A DNA stretch of 64,000 nucleotides. It comes from an uncultured Pelagibacteraceae bacterium. GTDB lineage: Bacteria > Pseudomonadota > Alphaproteobacteria > Pelagibacterales > Pelagibacteraceae. Within the stretch, counting starts at the first letter, position 1. The number at the start of each line of letters is the position of its first letter. Shown piece by piece: positions 49,616 to 57,924 of the stretch. The stretch spans positions 1-64,000 of the forward strand of contig CABYZW010000004.1 of the NCBI GenBank assembly GCA_902523615.1, read 5' to 3'. Under the pieces are notes generated by a model. That model saw only the letters and a program-made list of their open reading frames with translations. It had not been told where the DNA came from and made no database searches. The translations under genes were made by a program, and so were the position numbers.

Positions 49616-50578
49616 ATGAAAATATTAGTGATTCAAAATAGGATGGGTATAGGAGATACTGTTATTTTTTTACCTTTTATAGAGGCTTTGTCAAAAAAAT
49701 TTAATTCCCCTGTAAGTTTACTCGTTAAAGAAAATTCAAAAGCTGAACAATATCTATATCAGACTAAATATATTGATCAAATTCTACTTCTGGAAAGAGA
49801 TAAAACTACTCAAAAGAGACACAATGGATTTTTTGGAATTTTTAATTTGATCAAAGATTTAAAAAAATATAATTTTGACAAAATTTTCATTTTTAATTCC
49901 TCAATTAGATTCCGTTTAATTGCAAAATTATCAGGCATAGCGGATGTATATCAATACCCATTATTTAAAAAATCAAAACAACACATAGTTGATACTCCAA
50001 AAATATTTCTAAAAAATAAATTAAATTTGATTGTAAATAAAGATCCAGAAATACATATCGAAGATGAATTGATTTTAAATTCAAGTAAAAAATTAAATAT
50101 AAATAAAGATGAATTGAATATATTGATGGGAATTGGGGGTTCAGGACCCTCAAAAAGAATTCCATATGATATAATTCTAAGTGTAATAGATAAAATATCT
50201 AAAATTAAAAAGTGTAGGTTTTTTCTTGCTACTGGAAAAGATGAGGAGGAACAATTTATATTAAAAAAAATTGTTGAGTCAAAATTCAAAAGTCTTTGTA
50301 TGCCTTTGGATGATTATTCAATAAAAGATACTCTGCCTATAATAAAAAATTGTAATTTGGCAATTTGTAATGACTCTAGTTTTAGTCATTTATCAGCCGC
50401 TTTGGGCATTAAAACTATTACTCTAATGGCTGATACTCCTTTAATTTATGGTAATTACAATTCTAAAATGTTTCCAGTAATTCCAGATGGTGAGACAACA
50501 GTCTCTCACAACACTCAGGGTAAAGAAAAAATCAATCCACAAAAAATTTTTGAAAAAATTATTGAGATAATTAATTAA
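49616..50578 (+). CDS. Glycosyltransferase family 9 (heptosyltransferase-like)
   Basis: This 320-residue GT-B protein begins KILVIQNRMGIGDTVIFLPF, the typical heptosyltransferase N terminus, and has a C-terminal donor-binding domain with GIGGSGPSKRIPYDII and CNDSSFSHLSAALGIKTITL. It probably adds a sugar to the LPS core; the donor is unknown. Its end overlaps the convergent J-domain gene by 4 bases. Confidence 0.88.
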   Translation: MKILVIQNRMGIGDTVIFLPFIEALSKKFNSPVSLLVKENSKAEQYLYQTKYIDQILLLERDKTTQKRHNGFFGIFNLIKDLKKYNFDKIFIFNSSIRFRLIAKLSGIADVYQYPLFKKSKQHIVDTPKIFLKNKLNLIVNKDPEIHIEDELILNSSKKLNINKDELNILMGIGGSGPSKRIPYDIILSVIDKISKIKKCRFFLATGKDEEEQFILKKIVESKFKSLCMPLDDYSIKDTLPIIKNCNLAICNDSSFSHLSAALGIKTITLMADTPLIYGNYNSKMFPVIPDGETTVSHNTQGKEKINPQKIFEKIIEIIN

Positions 50579-51078
50579 GAAATATCTTTTAAAACTATGT
50601 CTTTAGCCTCGTTTACTATTGAGGAAAGTCTAGCAGTCTCTGGTGAAATATCTGGATGAATTTTTTTTTGGATTTTAATATAAGCTTTATTAACATCATC
50701 TTTAGTTATTTTTTTTCTAATATCTAAATTTAAAATTTTATAAGCTTCAGATACAGTTATAGATGTCAAATTATTAGAACTTGTTTGATTAAAAGAAAAT
50801 CTGCCCGATCTTCTTAAAGTTTGAATTAATCTGAAAAGTGAGATCAATTGAAAAATGGACAAGCCTTTCAGTTTCAATAGTGCAATACTTGCGAGGGTTA
50901 ATGGTAGTGTAAGTAAAAATCTCCCTCCAATAGCAAATAAAATAGCTAAAGCTATTAACCCTATAATAATAATTACTCTGAGACCTTTTGATATCTTTTT
51001 AGAGGAAATATTACTGATAATTTTAAGTAAAAAATATAAAATCAATAATACTATTGCAGTATAAATTATTATATTCAT
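50575..51078 (-). CDS. Membrane-anchored J-domain protein (Pam18/TIM14-like)
   Basis: This 167-residue protein has an N-terminal helix (2-20), a second hydrophobic region (about 35-72) and a C-terminal J-domain with the signature HPD at 141-143 in KKIHPDISPETARL and a preceding SEAYKILNL helix. The order is that of the alphaproteobacterial DnaJ proteins related to mitochondrial TIM14. It would stimulate DnaK at the membrane. It is divergent from the S9 peptidase, with 13 bases between the starts. Confidence 0.85.
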   Translation of the reverse strand: MNIIIYTAIVLLILYFLLKIISNISSKKISKGLRVIIIIGLIALAILFAIGGRFLLTLPLTLASIALLKLKGLSIFQLISLFRLIQTLRRSGRFSFNQTSSNNLTSITVSEAYKILNLDIRKKITKDDVNKAYIKIQKKIHPDISPETARLSSIVNEAKDIVLKDIS

Positions 51079-51091
51079 ATATTTCTCAATT

Positions 51092-53188
51092 ATGAAAGTA
51101 CCACAACTTAGAAAAAAAAGAGAAACAAAATCTTGTCACAACATTGAATGGGAGGATAATTATAGCTGGATACATCAAAAAAATATTTTGGAGGTCCTTA
51201 AAGATAAAGATAAACTTAATCCTGAAGTTAAAAAATATCTCATTGAAGAAAATGAATATACGGAGCATCACTTGAAAGATACTCAAAATTTACAAAAAGA
51301 GCTCTTCAACGAAATAAAGGCAAGAATAAAATTAGAAGACGAGTCTCTTCCCTTTAAAGATCATACGTACGAGTATTGGACAAAAACAACTAAAGAGGGT
51401 GATTACTCAATTAAATTAAGAAAAAAAATAATTACTGATGAGATTGAGGAAATTTGGAATGGTGATAAAGAAAAAGAAAAATTAGGTGTAGAATATTTTG
51501 GTATTGGTGATCTTGAAGTTAGTCATAATGATCAATATCTAGGCTATTCACTAGATGTGAAAGGTTCTGAATATTATTCAATTTTTATAAGAGAAATTAA
51601 AAACAATAAGATTATTACAAAAGAGATTAAGGATACATCAGGAGGAATTACATTTAGTTTGGACGATAAATATATCTTTTATTCGAAATTGGATCAAAAC
51701 CATAGAGCGAGAAAAATTTACAGACATAAGATTGGAAATTTCGATAATAGTGACGAATTAATTTTTGAGGAAAAAAGTGATGCATTTTCAGTATCAATTA
51801 GTCTAAGTTCAGACGAAAAATATTATTTCATCTCGAGTTCAGACCATAATACATCAGAACAGTACTACTTTAAAGTTAATGAAAAAAAACCAGAGCCTAA
51901 GCTAATAAGAAAAAGAAAAAAAGGAATATTATACTCAGTCAATTCATGGAATAACCAATTTTATAATCATACAAATGAAGAAGCAGAAGATTTTAAGATT
52001 GATATATCTGAAAGCTTAGAAGATCAGAATTGGAAACCTTTCATACCATCTAAGGAGGAGGTTTTGGTTGGTAACTGTATGTTTTTAAATAATTGGATAA
52101 TAAGATCAGAAACCTCTGATGCCTTGGATAAATTATTTGTAAAAAATCTTATAACTGGGGTAGAGGAAGAATTATTTTTTTCTAATGAGAAAGTTTGTGT
52201 GCCAAATATTTCTTTAAGACAAAAAGATAGAAATACTGACGAAATATATATTGGATATTCCTCACCCAAAACACCCTCTAGAGTATATTTGTACAACCTT
52301 TCTAACAAGTCAAAAAAATTAGTTAAACAACAAGAAATTCCTTCAGGACATAGTTCAGATGATTATATTGTAGAAAGAGTAGAATTCAAATCTCATGATG
52401 GAAGGTTGGTGCCTTTAACAATTACAAGACATAAAAAAACAAAAATAGATGGATCAGCTAATTTATTACTTTATGGATATGGGTCTTATGGAAATTCAAT
52501 GAGTCCAGGATTTTCGTCTACTAGATTAAGTTTAATTAATCGAAATATAATTTGGGTAACAGCCCATATAAGAGGTGGGATGGAAAAAGGCATGAGGTGG
52601 TGGAAAGAAGGAAAGCTAACTAATAAAAAAAATACTTTTGAAGATTACATATATGCAGCGAAATATTTAATTAAAAATAAGTACTCTTCAAAAGGTAAGA
52701 TAATTGGAATGGGTGGTTCTGCAGGAGGGTTACTGATGGGAGCAGTTATAAACAAAGCTCCAGAATTGTTTTTAGGAATTATAATGGCCGTTCCTTTTGT
52801 TGACTCTTTGACAACTAATCTTGATCATTCATTGCCTTTAACAGTAGGTGAATTTGACGAATTTGGAAATGCTAAAGATAACAAGGATCATTTTGAATAT
52901 ATATTTTCTTATGCTCCTTATAATAATATAAGAAAAATGGACTATCCTCATTTATTAATCACAACAAGCTTGAGTGATAATAGAGTATTATTTGATGAAC
53001 CAGTAAAGTTTACTGCAAAATTACGAGACTTTAAGACAGATAATAATTTATTACTTTTAAAAACTGAGATGAATGCTGGTCATGGTGGCAAGTCGGGAAG
53101 GGATGGTGCCATAGAGGAAATTGCCTTTGATTATGCTTTTGCATTAAAAATTTCAAACAAAATTCAATTGTCTAGTCTTGAAAAATAA
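51092..53188 (+). CDS. ptrB: Oligopeptidase B-like S9 serine peptidase
   Basis: This 698-residue prolyl-oligopeptidase family enzyme has an N-terminal beta-propeller (about 70-410) and a C-terminal alpha/beta hydrolase domain. The nucleophile is S543 in GMGGSAGGLLMGA, the aspartate is in TSLSDNRVLFDEPV, and the histidine is in NAGHGGKSGRDGAIEE. RRGGMEKGMRWW-type residues (HIRGGMEKGMRWWKEG) fit oligopeptidase B, which cuts after basic residues. The sigma-32 -35 box of hsp20 lies inside its last codons. Confidence 0.93.
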   Translation: MKVPQLRKKRETKSCHNIEWEDNYSWIHQKNILEVLKDKDKLNPEVKKYLIEENEYTEHHLKDTQNLQKELFNEIKARIKLEDESLPFKDHTYEYWTKTTKEGDYSIKLRKKIITDEIEEIWNGDKEKEKLGVEYFGIGDLEVSHNDQYLGYSLDVKGSEYYSIFIREIKNNKIITKEIKDTSGGITFSLDDKYIFYSKLDQNHRARKIYRHKIGNFDNSDELIFEEKSDAFSVSISLSSDEKYYFISSSDHNTSEQYYFKVNEKKPEPKLIRKRKKGILYSVNSWNNQFYNHTNEEAEDFKIDISESLEDQNWKPFIPSKEEVLVGNCMFLNNWIIRSETSDALDKLFVKNLITGVEEELFFSNEKVCVPNISLRQKDRNTDEIYIGYSSPKTPSRVYLYNLSNKSKKLVKQQEIPSGHSSDDYIVERVEFKSHDGRLVPLTITRHKKTKIDGSANLLLYGYGSYGNSMSPGFSSTRLSLINRNIIWVTAHIRGGMEKGMRWWKEGKLTNKKNTFEDYIYAAKYLIKNKYSSKGKIIGMGGSAGGLLMGAVINKAPELFLGIIMAVPFVDSLTTNLDHSLPLTVGEFDEFGNAKDNKDHFEYIFSYAPYNNIRKMDYPHLLITTSLSDNRVLFDEPVKFTAKLRDFKTDNNLLLLKTEMNAGHGGKSGRDGAIEEIAFDYAFALKISNKIQLSSLEK

Positions 53189-53204
53189 TAATTAATCCCC
53201 ATAT
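53177..53204 (+). promoter_or_regulatory. Sigma-32 (RpoH) promoter of hsp20
   Basis: CTTGAAA (53177-53183), a 13-base spacer and CCCCATAT (53197-53204) match the RpoH consensus at almost every position. The -35 box overlaps the stop end of the peptidase gene. Transcription should start near 53211. Confidence 0.9.
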
Positions 53205-53210
53205 GATTCA

Positions 53211-53259
53211 TGTAGGTCGCCTAATGGGGCCTGCACTTAAAACTTGCTTAACAAAGGAG
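53211..53259 (+). promoter_or_regulatory. Two-hairpin leader of hsp20, candidate ROSE-like RNA thermometer
   Basis: Hairpin 1 (53211-53235) pairs TGTAGGTC/CC with GGGGCCTGCA around a TAAT loop, 10 pairs with a bulged G at 53219. Hairpin 2 (53243-53259) pairs CTTGCT with AGGAG of the Shine-Dalgarno sequence around a 6-base loop, leaving G53246 unpaired. A U-U/C-G-C-U stretch facing AGGA with one extra G is the hallmark of ROSE thermometers, which melt on heating and open translation of small heat-shock genes. The leader (about 55 bases) is short for the class. Confidence 0.65.
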
Positions 53260-53265
53260 GATATT

Positions 53266-53712
53266 ATGACAAGTAAGGATTTATCTATATTTAACTCTCT
53301 AAGACCGTTTTCAATAGGTTTCGACGATATGTTTGATCAATTTGAGAACATGCTGGGGAATGGTGCATTAACTATGCAGTCTAATTACCCACCATATAAC
53401 ATTAGAAAAACTGGTAAGGATAACTATGCGATTGAAGTTGCTCTTGCAGGTTTTAACAAAAAAGATGTTGAGGTAGAGTTTGAAGATAATTTGTTAACTG
53501 TAAGAACAAAACAAATTAAAAAAACTGATGACCAAAATGTTGATGGTGAAATAATTCATAAAGGAATTTCTCAACGACAATTTGCAAGATCATTTACAAT
53601 CGCTGACGATGTAAAAGTGAATGATGCCGAGCTTAAAGATGGTCTTTTAACAATATCTTGTGAAAGAATTGTTCCAGAACATAAAAAGAAAAAACTTATT
53701 GATATAAAATAA
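53266..53712 (+). CDS. Small heat-shock protein Hsp20 (IbpA-like)
   Basis: This 148-residue protein starts MTSKDLSIFNSLRPFSIGFDDMFDQFE. The alpha-crystallin domain (about 35-125) includes YPPYNIRKTGKDNYAIEVALAGF split at its strands, VEVEFEDNLLTVRT, and the GLLTISCERIVPE end. It holds unfolding proteins. I chose the ATG at 53266 because AAAGGAGG lies just upstream; an in-frame ATG at 53203 sits inside the promoter -10 box and would not be on the transcript. A terminator follows. Confidence 0.94.
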   Translation: MTSKDLSIFNSLRPFSIGFDDMFDQFENMLGNGALTMQSNYPPYNIRKTGKDNYAIEVALAGFNKKDVEVEFEDNLLTVRTKQIKKTDDQNVDGEIIHKGISQRQFARSFTIADDVKVNDAELKDGLLTISCERIVPEHKKKKLIDIK

Positions 53713-53719
53713 GTCACCC

Positions 53720-53753
53720 TTACTTGCGGAGACTATTCTTCGCAAGTAATTTT
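53720..53753 (+). terminator. Terminator after hsp20
   Basis: A perfect 9-bp stem (TTACTTGCG / CGCAAGTAA) with a 12-base loop is followed by TTTT. It ends at the stop codon of the convergent lipoprotein gene, for which it may also serve weakly. Confidence 0.85.
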
Positions 53754-54057
53754 AAAAACATCCATTTGATACAAATCCAATTACTATCGAATTTGAGTTG
53801 ATTTCAAACCTTCTTTCACAAGGAATCCCATATTTTTTAGTATTATAAACAAATACGAAATTGCCCTTATCATTTTTGTAATCCTCATCTGGTTTTCCTA
53901 AGTCTAACTGTACAACACTTGAGGATTTGCCAATATATTTACTTAATTTCTGATTTTCTTTTTCTACAATAGCATCTGTTTTTTGCTTAATAGTCTGACA
54001 TCCGGATAGTATAATCATTACAATAAAGCTTGTTAAAAAAATTTTTAAATTTTTCAT
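53752..54057 (-). CDS. Small lipoprotein of unknown function
   Basis: This 101-residue protein has a signal peptide with lipobox ILSGCQ (cysteine about 20). The mature part contains YIGKSSSVVQLDLGKPDEDY and FVFVYNTKKYGIPCERRFEI, reminiscent of small SmpA/OmlA-like lipoproteins that have a GxP turn, but the match is weak. Two late cysteines (in GIPCER and the final NGCF) could form a disulfide. It is probably anchored in the outer membrane. Confidence 0.72.
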   Translation of the reverse strand: MKNLKIFLTSFIVMIILSGCQTIKQKTDAIVEKENQKLSKYIGKSSSVVQLDLGKPDEDYKNDKGNFVFVYNTKKYGIPCERRFEINSNSIVIGFVSNGCF

Positions 54058-54135
54058 ATTTCCATAATAACAACCTAATTATGGCATAAATATAAACTTG
54101 TGAGTTGTAATATGTGAATAAAACTTAGTTTTAAA

Positions 54136-54181
54136 AAGCAATGATATATAGAATCAAATAATTATTGCTTAATTAGGAGGA
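54136..54181 (+). promoter_or_regulatory. Leader hairpin abutting the Shine-Dalgarno sequence of the purine permease
   Basis: AAGCAATGAT (54136-54145) can pair with ATTATTGCTT (54161-54170), 10 pairs including one G-T, around a 15-base loop. The Shine-Dalgarno sequence AGGAGGA (54175-54181) starts 4 bases later. It does not match the purine riboswitch consensus that I know. It might tune translation or be chance in AT-rich DNA. Confidence 0.4.
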
Positions 54182-54184
54182 CAA

Positions 54185-55495
54185 ATGCTTGATAATTATT
54201 TTAATTATAAAAAACACAAAACAGATTTTAAAACTGAAGTAATAGCCGGGACTACAACGTTTTTAACCATGGCTTATATAATGTTTTTAAATCCATTTAT
54301 TTTATCGGGAGAGTTTGCCGGACCCGATAAAGGTTTCTTTGATTTCGGTGCAGTTTATACAGCTACAATTTTAGCTACAGCTTTAGCATGTTTTATAATG
54401 GCTTTTTATGGAAAAACTTGGCCAATAGGTCTTGCTCCGGGAATGGGCATTAATGCATTTGTAGCTTTTGGAGTTTGTGCTGGTATGGGGTATACACCTC
54501 AAGAAGCTTTAGGTGCAGTATTAGTTGCAGGAGTATTGTTTTTAATTATTTCTTTAACTCCAATTAGAGCCTGGTTAATTAATTCTATTCCAAAAAGTTT
54601 AAAATTAGGAATTGGTGCCGGTATAGGATTATTCTTAGCAATAATAGGTCTACAGATTATGGAAGTTGTAGTTGATAATCCAGTAACTTTAGTACAATTA
54701 GGTGATCTTAGTGATCCTTTAGTTTTACTAGGATGTGCAACATTTATAGCAATTATAGTTTTAGAAAAAATGGATGTTAAAGGAAATATAATTATTGGTA
54801 TTTTAGTTTTTAGTATTATCGCATGGGTTGCAGGACTTGCAAAATTTAATGGGATCGCAAGCTCCCCACCTCCAATGACATACTTATTTAAATTTGATTT
54901 ATCTGCTGCAATGACTGCTGGAATGTCTACAGTAATATTTACTTTATTATTTATTGACTTCTTTGATACAGCTGGAACTTTAACATCAGTTGCAAATGTA
55001 GCTGGTAAGGTTAGTAAAGATGGCAAAGTTCAAGATATTAATAAAGCTATGTTATCAGACAGTGTCGGTACTGTTGCCGGTGCAATGATGGGAACTAGTA
55101 CTGTTACAAGTTATGTGGAATCTGGAGCAGGTGTTAAAGCCGGAGGAAAAACTGGAATGACCTCATTAGTAATAGGTATATTATTTTTAGCTTGTATATT
55201 TTTTGCTCCTTTAGCAACTAGCTTGCCTAAGCAAATTGATGGTGCGGCTTTACTATTTGTGTCCGTTCTTTTCATTAGAAATATTACAGATATAGAGTGG
55301 AACGACATTTCGGAGTCTGCTCCAGCTATTCTTGCAATGATATCAATGCCTCTAACGTATAGTATAAGTAATGGTATTGCGTTGGCATTTGTTTCTTATG
55401 CTTTAATTAAAATATTTACTGGAAAATTTTCAAGTACCTCTCCTGCGATTTGGATTATCGCAGTATTAAGTGTTGTAAGTTTTGCAGTTGCTTAA
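54185..55495 (+). CDS. NCS2/AzgA-family purine permease (guanine/hypoxanthine type)
   Basis: This 436-residue transporter has about 12-14 hydrophobic helices. It starts DNYFNYKKHKTDFKTEVIAG and TTTFLTMAYIMFLNP, the hallmark of the AzgA/NCS2 group, and has LAPGMGINAFVAFGVC, DFFDTAGTLTSVANVAGK and GTSTVTSYVESGAGVKAGG as conserved blocks. It imports adenine, guanine or hypoxanthine with protons. The convergent neighbour is a purine phosphoribosyltransferase, which fits uptake and salvage. Confidence 0.94.
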   Translation: MLDNYFNYKKHKTDFKTEVIAGTTTFLTMAYIMFLNPFILSGEFAGPDKGFFDFGAVYTATILATALACFIMAFYGKTWPIGLAPGMGINAFVAFGVCAGMGYTPQEALGAVLVAGVLFLIISLTPIRAWLINSIPKSLKLGIGAGIGLFLAIIGLQIMEVVVDNPVTLVQLGDLSDPLVLLGCATFIAIIVLEKMDVKGNIIIGILVFSIIAWVAGLAKFNGIASSPPPMTYLFKFDLSAAMTAGMSTVIFTLLFIDFFDTAGTLTSVANVAGKVSKDGKVQDINKAMLSDSVGTVAGAMMGTSTVTSYVESGAGVKAGGKTGMTSLVIGILFLACIFFAPLATSLPKQIDGAALLFVSVLFIRNITDIEWNDISESAPAILAMISMPLTYSISNGIALAFVSYALIKIFTGKFSSTSPAIWIIAVLSVVSFAVA

Positions 55496-55503
55496 ACAAA
55501 TTT

Positions 55504-55531
55504 AATAAGGCCAGATTAGTCTGGCCTTATT
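55504..55531 (+). terminator. Bidirectional terminator between purine permease and phosphoribosyltransferase
   Basis: A perfect 12-bp stem (AATAAGGCCAGA / TCTGGCCTTATT) with a TTAG loop. Weak T-rich flanks lie on both sides, so it can stop both convergent transcripts; it includes the stop codon of the minus-strand gene. Confidence 0.85.
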
Positions 55532-56063
55532 TATCTTTTTCAATTAATTTATCTATAGATAATTCCTCATAGTGCTCTGTAGGTTGAACAATCCAAGGGT
55601 CTGAGTCTAATTTTATAGGGCAAAAATCAGGCTCAAAAGATGACGATTTTTTTTTCCATAAACATGCTGTTTTTACTTCTTTAATGTAACTTTTAGTTGG
55701 AGCATAATTTTTTAACCATTCAATGCTTTTATTTAAAGTGAGCCCAGTATCTGATAAATCATCAATTAAAAGTACCTTATTAAAATCCTCATTTTTTGCT
55801 AAAGAACTAATTTCTCTTGCAAACATCAATTGACCTTGCTTGTCCTCAATACCTTCGCCTGAATAACTTTGGATGACTATATAAGCTATTGGTAATTTTA
55901 AAATTCTAGATAAAATATCAATTATTGGTGCAGCACCTCTCATAATCCCCACAAGAACAGTAGGTTTATAACTTTTATGAATTTCTATTGCTAATTTCTC
56001 AACAATTTTAGTATATTCATCAAATCCGATGATTAATTTCTCTGCCATGAAATCTATTATCAT
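55527..56063 (-). CDS. Xanthine/hypoxanthine-guanine phosphoribosyltransferase family protein
   Basis: This 178-residue PRTase has the PRPP-binding motif VLLIDDLSDTGLTLNKS (about 97-113), LVGIMRGAAPIIDILSRIL (about 37-55) and a C-terminal PWIVQPTEHYEE-like tail. It converts a free purine base and PRPP to the nucleotide. Two starts are possible, ATG 56063 or ATG 56048 (MAEKLIIGFDE); the second looks more natural. Its pairing with the permease supports purine salvage. Confidence 0.87.
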   Translation of the reverse strand: MIIDFMAEKLIIGFDEYTKIVEKLAIEIHKSYKPTVLVGIMRGAAPIIDILSRILKLPIAYIVIQSYSGEGIEDKQGQLMFAREISSLAKNEDFNKVLLIDDLSDTGLTLNKSIEWLKNYAPTKSYIKEVKTACLWKKKSSSFEPDFCPIKLDSDPWIVQPTEHYEELSIDKLIEKDK

Positions 56064-56091
56064 AATTAAAATTATTTAAAAAGGAGAATTC

Positions 56092-56390
56092 GTGAAAGCA
56101 TATTGGGTAAGTTTGTATTTAAAAATAGATAATCAAGAAAATTTAAGAAAGTACGCAGACACAGTAACACCTATAATAAAAAGATTTGGTGGAGTGCCTC
56201 TAGTTAGGGGGGGGGGAGTCATAAAACATTTGATGGAGATAATTTCGTTAGAACAGTGATTTGGGAATTTCCTAGTTATGAGCAAGCATTAAAATGTCAT
56301 GAGTCGAAAGAATATATAGCTGGTTGGAATTTAGCTAAAGAAACAACAACAAGACATATGCAAATCGTTGAGGGATTTAGTACTGAATAG
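56092..56390 (+). pseudogene. DUF1330 family gene broken at a 10-G tract
   Basis: A GTG at 56092, preceded by AAGGAG, opens a frame reading KAYWVSLYLKIDNQENLRKY and GVPLVRGG, typical of DUF1330. At ten consecutive G (56207-56216) the frame runs out and stops at an in-frame TGA near 56259. In the next frame the homology continues without a gap: SHKTFDGDNFVRTVIWEFP, SYEQALKCHESKEYIAGWNL and a final VEGFSTE with TAG at 56388-56390. Eight or eleven G would restore one protein of about 98-99 residues. The lesion may be a sequencing or assembly error, a slippage switch or true decay. Its end overlaps the glycosylase gene. Confidence 0.85.
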
Positions 56391-57012
56391 GTTCAGGATC
56401 GATGCTTCTCCATAAGTACCAAGTTGCTACAGAGCAATAGGGTGAAAACCTTTTTTTAAGTAATTTAACAAACTTATCAGGTGGTAAATATTTTTTTTTA
56501 TAATTTTTAGAAATTGCTCTTAAAAGACCTATGTCTTGTATTGGCCAAATATTCGATCTGTTGTAAGTGAAAAGTAATATCATTTCTGCAGACCACCTTC
56601 CTATCTGTCTTAAATTTGATAAATATTTAATTGCTTCTTCATCATCCATCTTGTTTATAAGTTTAGGGTTAAAAGTTTTGTCTAAAGTTTGATTAGCAAG
56701 ATTTTTTATACCCATAACCTTTTGGCGACTAAGACCACATGATTTAATTTGTACAAAAGTTAATCTTGAAACTGATCTAGCATTTATCTTATTATTACAT
56801 TTTCTTTTAAATTTTAAAAAAACAGAATTAGCAGCGGCAACACTTATTTGTTGTCCAATTATACTTTTACATAATGAATAAAAAATATCTTGTCTTGAAG
56901 TCAATATGGTTTCTGATGGGCTTTCGTAACTTTTAATCAATCTAGCCATTATTTTGTCTTTACCAGATAAATTTTTTTTTGCCTTACTCCAATACTTTAC
57001 AACTTTAGTCAT
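56377..57012 (-). CDS. DNA-3-methyladenine glycosylase (AlkA-like, HhH-GPD family)
   Basis: This 211-residue protein has SLCKSIIGQQISVAAANSVF (about 46-65), the helix-hairpin-helix with LRQIGRWSAEMILLFTY (about 132-148) and the catalytic aspartate in WPIQDIGLLRAI (about 157-168). It lacks the N-terminal AlkA domain, as do many alphaproteobacterial forms, and has no 4Fe-4S cysteines. It removes alkylated bases. It overlaps the EamA gene by 8 bases. Confidence 0.9.
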   Translation of the reverse strand: MTKVVKYWSKAKKNLSGKDKIMARLIKSYESPSETILTSRQDIFYSLCKSIIGQQISVAAANSVFLKFKRKCNNKINARSVSRLTFVQIKSCGLSRQKVMGIKNLANQTLDKTFNPKLINKMDDEEAIKYLSNLRQIGRWSAEMILLFTYNRSNIWPIQDIGLLRAISKNYKKKYLPPDKFVKLLKKRFSPYCSVATWYLWRSIDPEPIQY

Positions 57013-57889
57013 TAATCGTTTTAGATGTTATATTTTTTTTTTTGTAAATTTCTCTTCTAAAAATAATCATTGTAGAGATTATAACTAAAGCTGCACCAAA
57101 TAATGTTTTAATAGTTGGAATTTCATTCCAAATAAAATATCCAAAAAATATTGCAAAAACTAGAGCTAAGTATTTTAGTGGTGTAACTAAAGATACTTCA
57201 GAATATTTATAAGATTGACCGAGCCACAAATTTGCAACTCCACCAAAAACGCCCACCATTGTTAACAATAAAAAATCTCTTAAGTCTGGCATTACCCACC
57301 CCTGGGGAATTGTTAAAAAACTTAATAAAGTTATTGCTAAAGAAAAATAAAAAGAAATTAACCAAACAGGTTCTGAGGTTGATAACTGTCTAATTGCTAT
57401 TGCAACGTAAGAAAGACCCAAACAGAAAATTATTGGAAAAATATAATAAATATTAAGAGAACTTATTCCTGGTTCAGTGATAACTAAAATTCCTATAAAT
57501 CCAACTAAGACAGCTAACCATCTAAATAATCCAACTTTTTCATTTAATAAGAAAATTGAGAAAATAGTTGTAAATATTGGAGCTGCAAAAGAGATGCTAA
57601 CAACTGTTGCTAATGGTAAACTTCTTAAAGCAATAAAAATAGCGACTAAAGCAATTAATCCTGATAAGCACCTTAAAAAATGAAGTCCAGCTCTTTTAGT
57701 TAAATAAAAATTATGGAGTCTATCCCTAGGTATAATAAAAAAATAAAAAATTATTCCAAAAAAACCTCTAAAAAATAAAACTTGTCCAATAGGATACTCA
57801 GTTGACCATTTCACAATAATGTCCATTATAGAAAAAGCACAAACAGACATAAACATGTACAAAAAACCTAATTGATTTTTACTGAGCAT
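57005..57889 (-). CDS. EamA/DMT family transporter
   Basis: This 294-residue protein has ten hydrophobic helices in two EamA repeats (about 8-135 and 148-280). Helix 4-5 regions include LRSLPLATVVSISFAAPIF and the second repeat YKYSEVSLVTPLKYLALVFA, both standard in this family. The substrate is not predictable. It is divergent from msrA with 35 bases between. Confidence 0.88.
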   Translation of the reverse strand: MLSKNQLGFLYMFMSVCAFSIMDIIVKWSTEYPIGQVLFFRGFFGIIFYFFIIPRDRLHNFYLTKRAGLHFLRCLSGLIALVAIFIALRSLPLATVVSISFAAPIFTTIFSIFLLNEKVGLFRWLAVLVGFIGILVITEPGISSLNIYYIFPIIFCLGLSYVAIAIRQLSTSEPVWLISFYFSLAITLLSFLTIPQGWVMPDLRDFLLLTMVGVFGGVANLWLGQSYKYSEVSLVTPLKYLALVFAIFFGYFIWNEIPTIKTLFGAALVIISTMIIFRREIYKKKNITSKTIND

Positions 57890-57924
57890 AGGAATAATTT
57901 GTAAATTAATTTATTTTATAATCA

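Noticed and set aside
53203-53265. Longer Hsp20 start at 53203
   Set aside because: This ATG lies inside the sigma-32 -10 element, so it would not be on the transcript; the Shine-Dalgarno sequence fits the ATG at 53266.
54058-54184. Purine or xanthine riboswitch ahead of the purine permease
   Set aside because: The conserved junction and loop sequences of the purine riboswitch are not present, and I cannot fit the NMT1/xanthine motif; only a simple hairpin remains.
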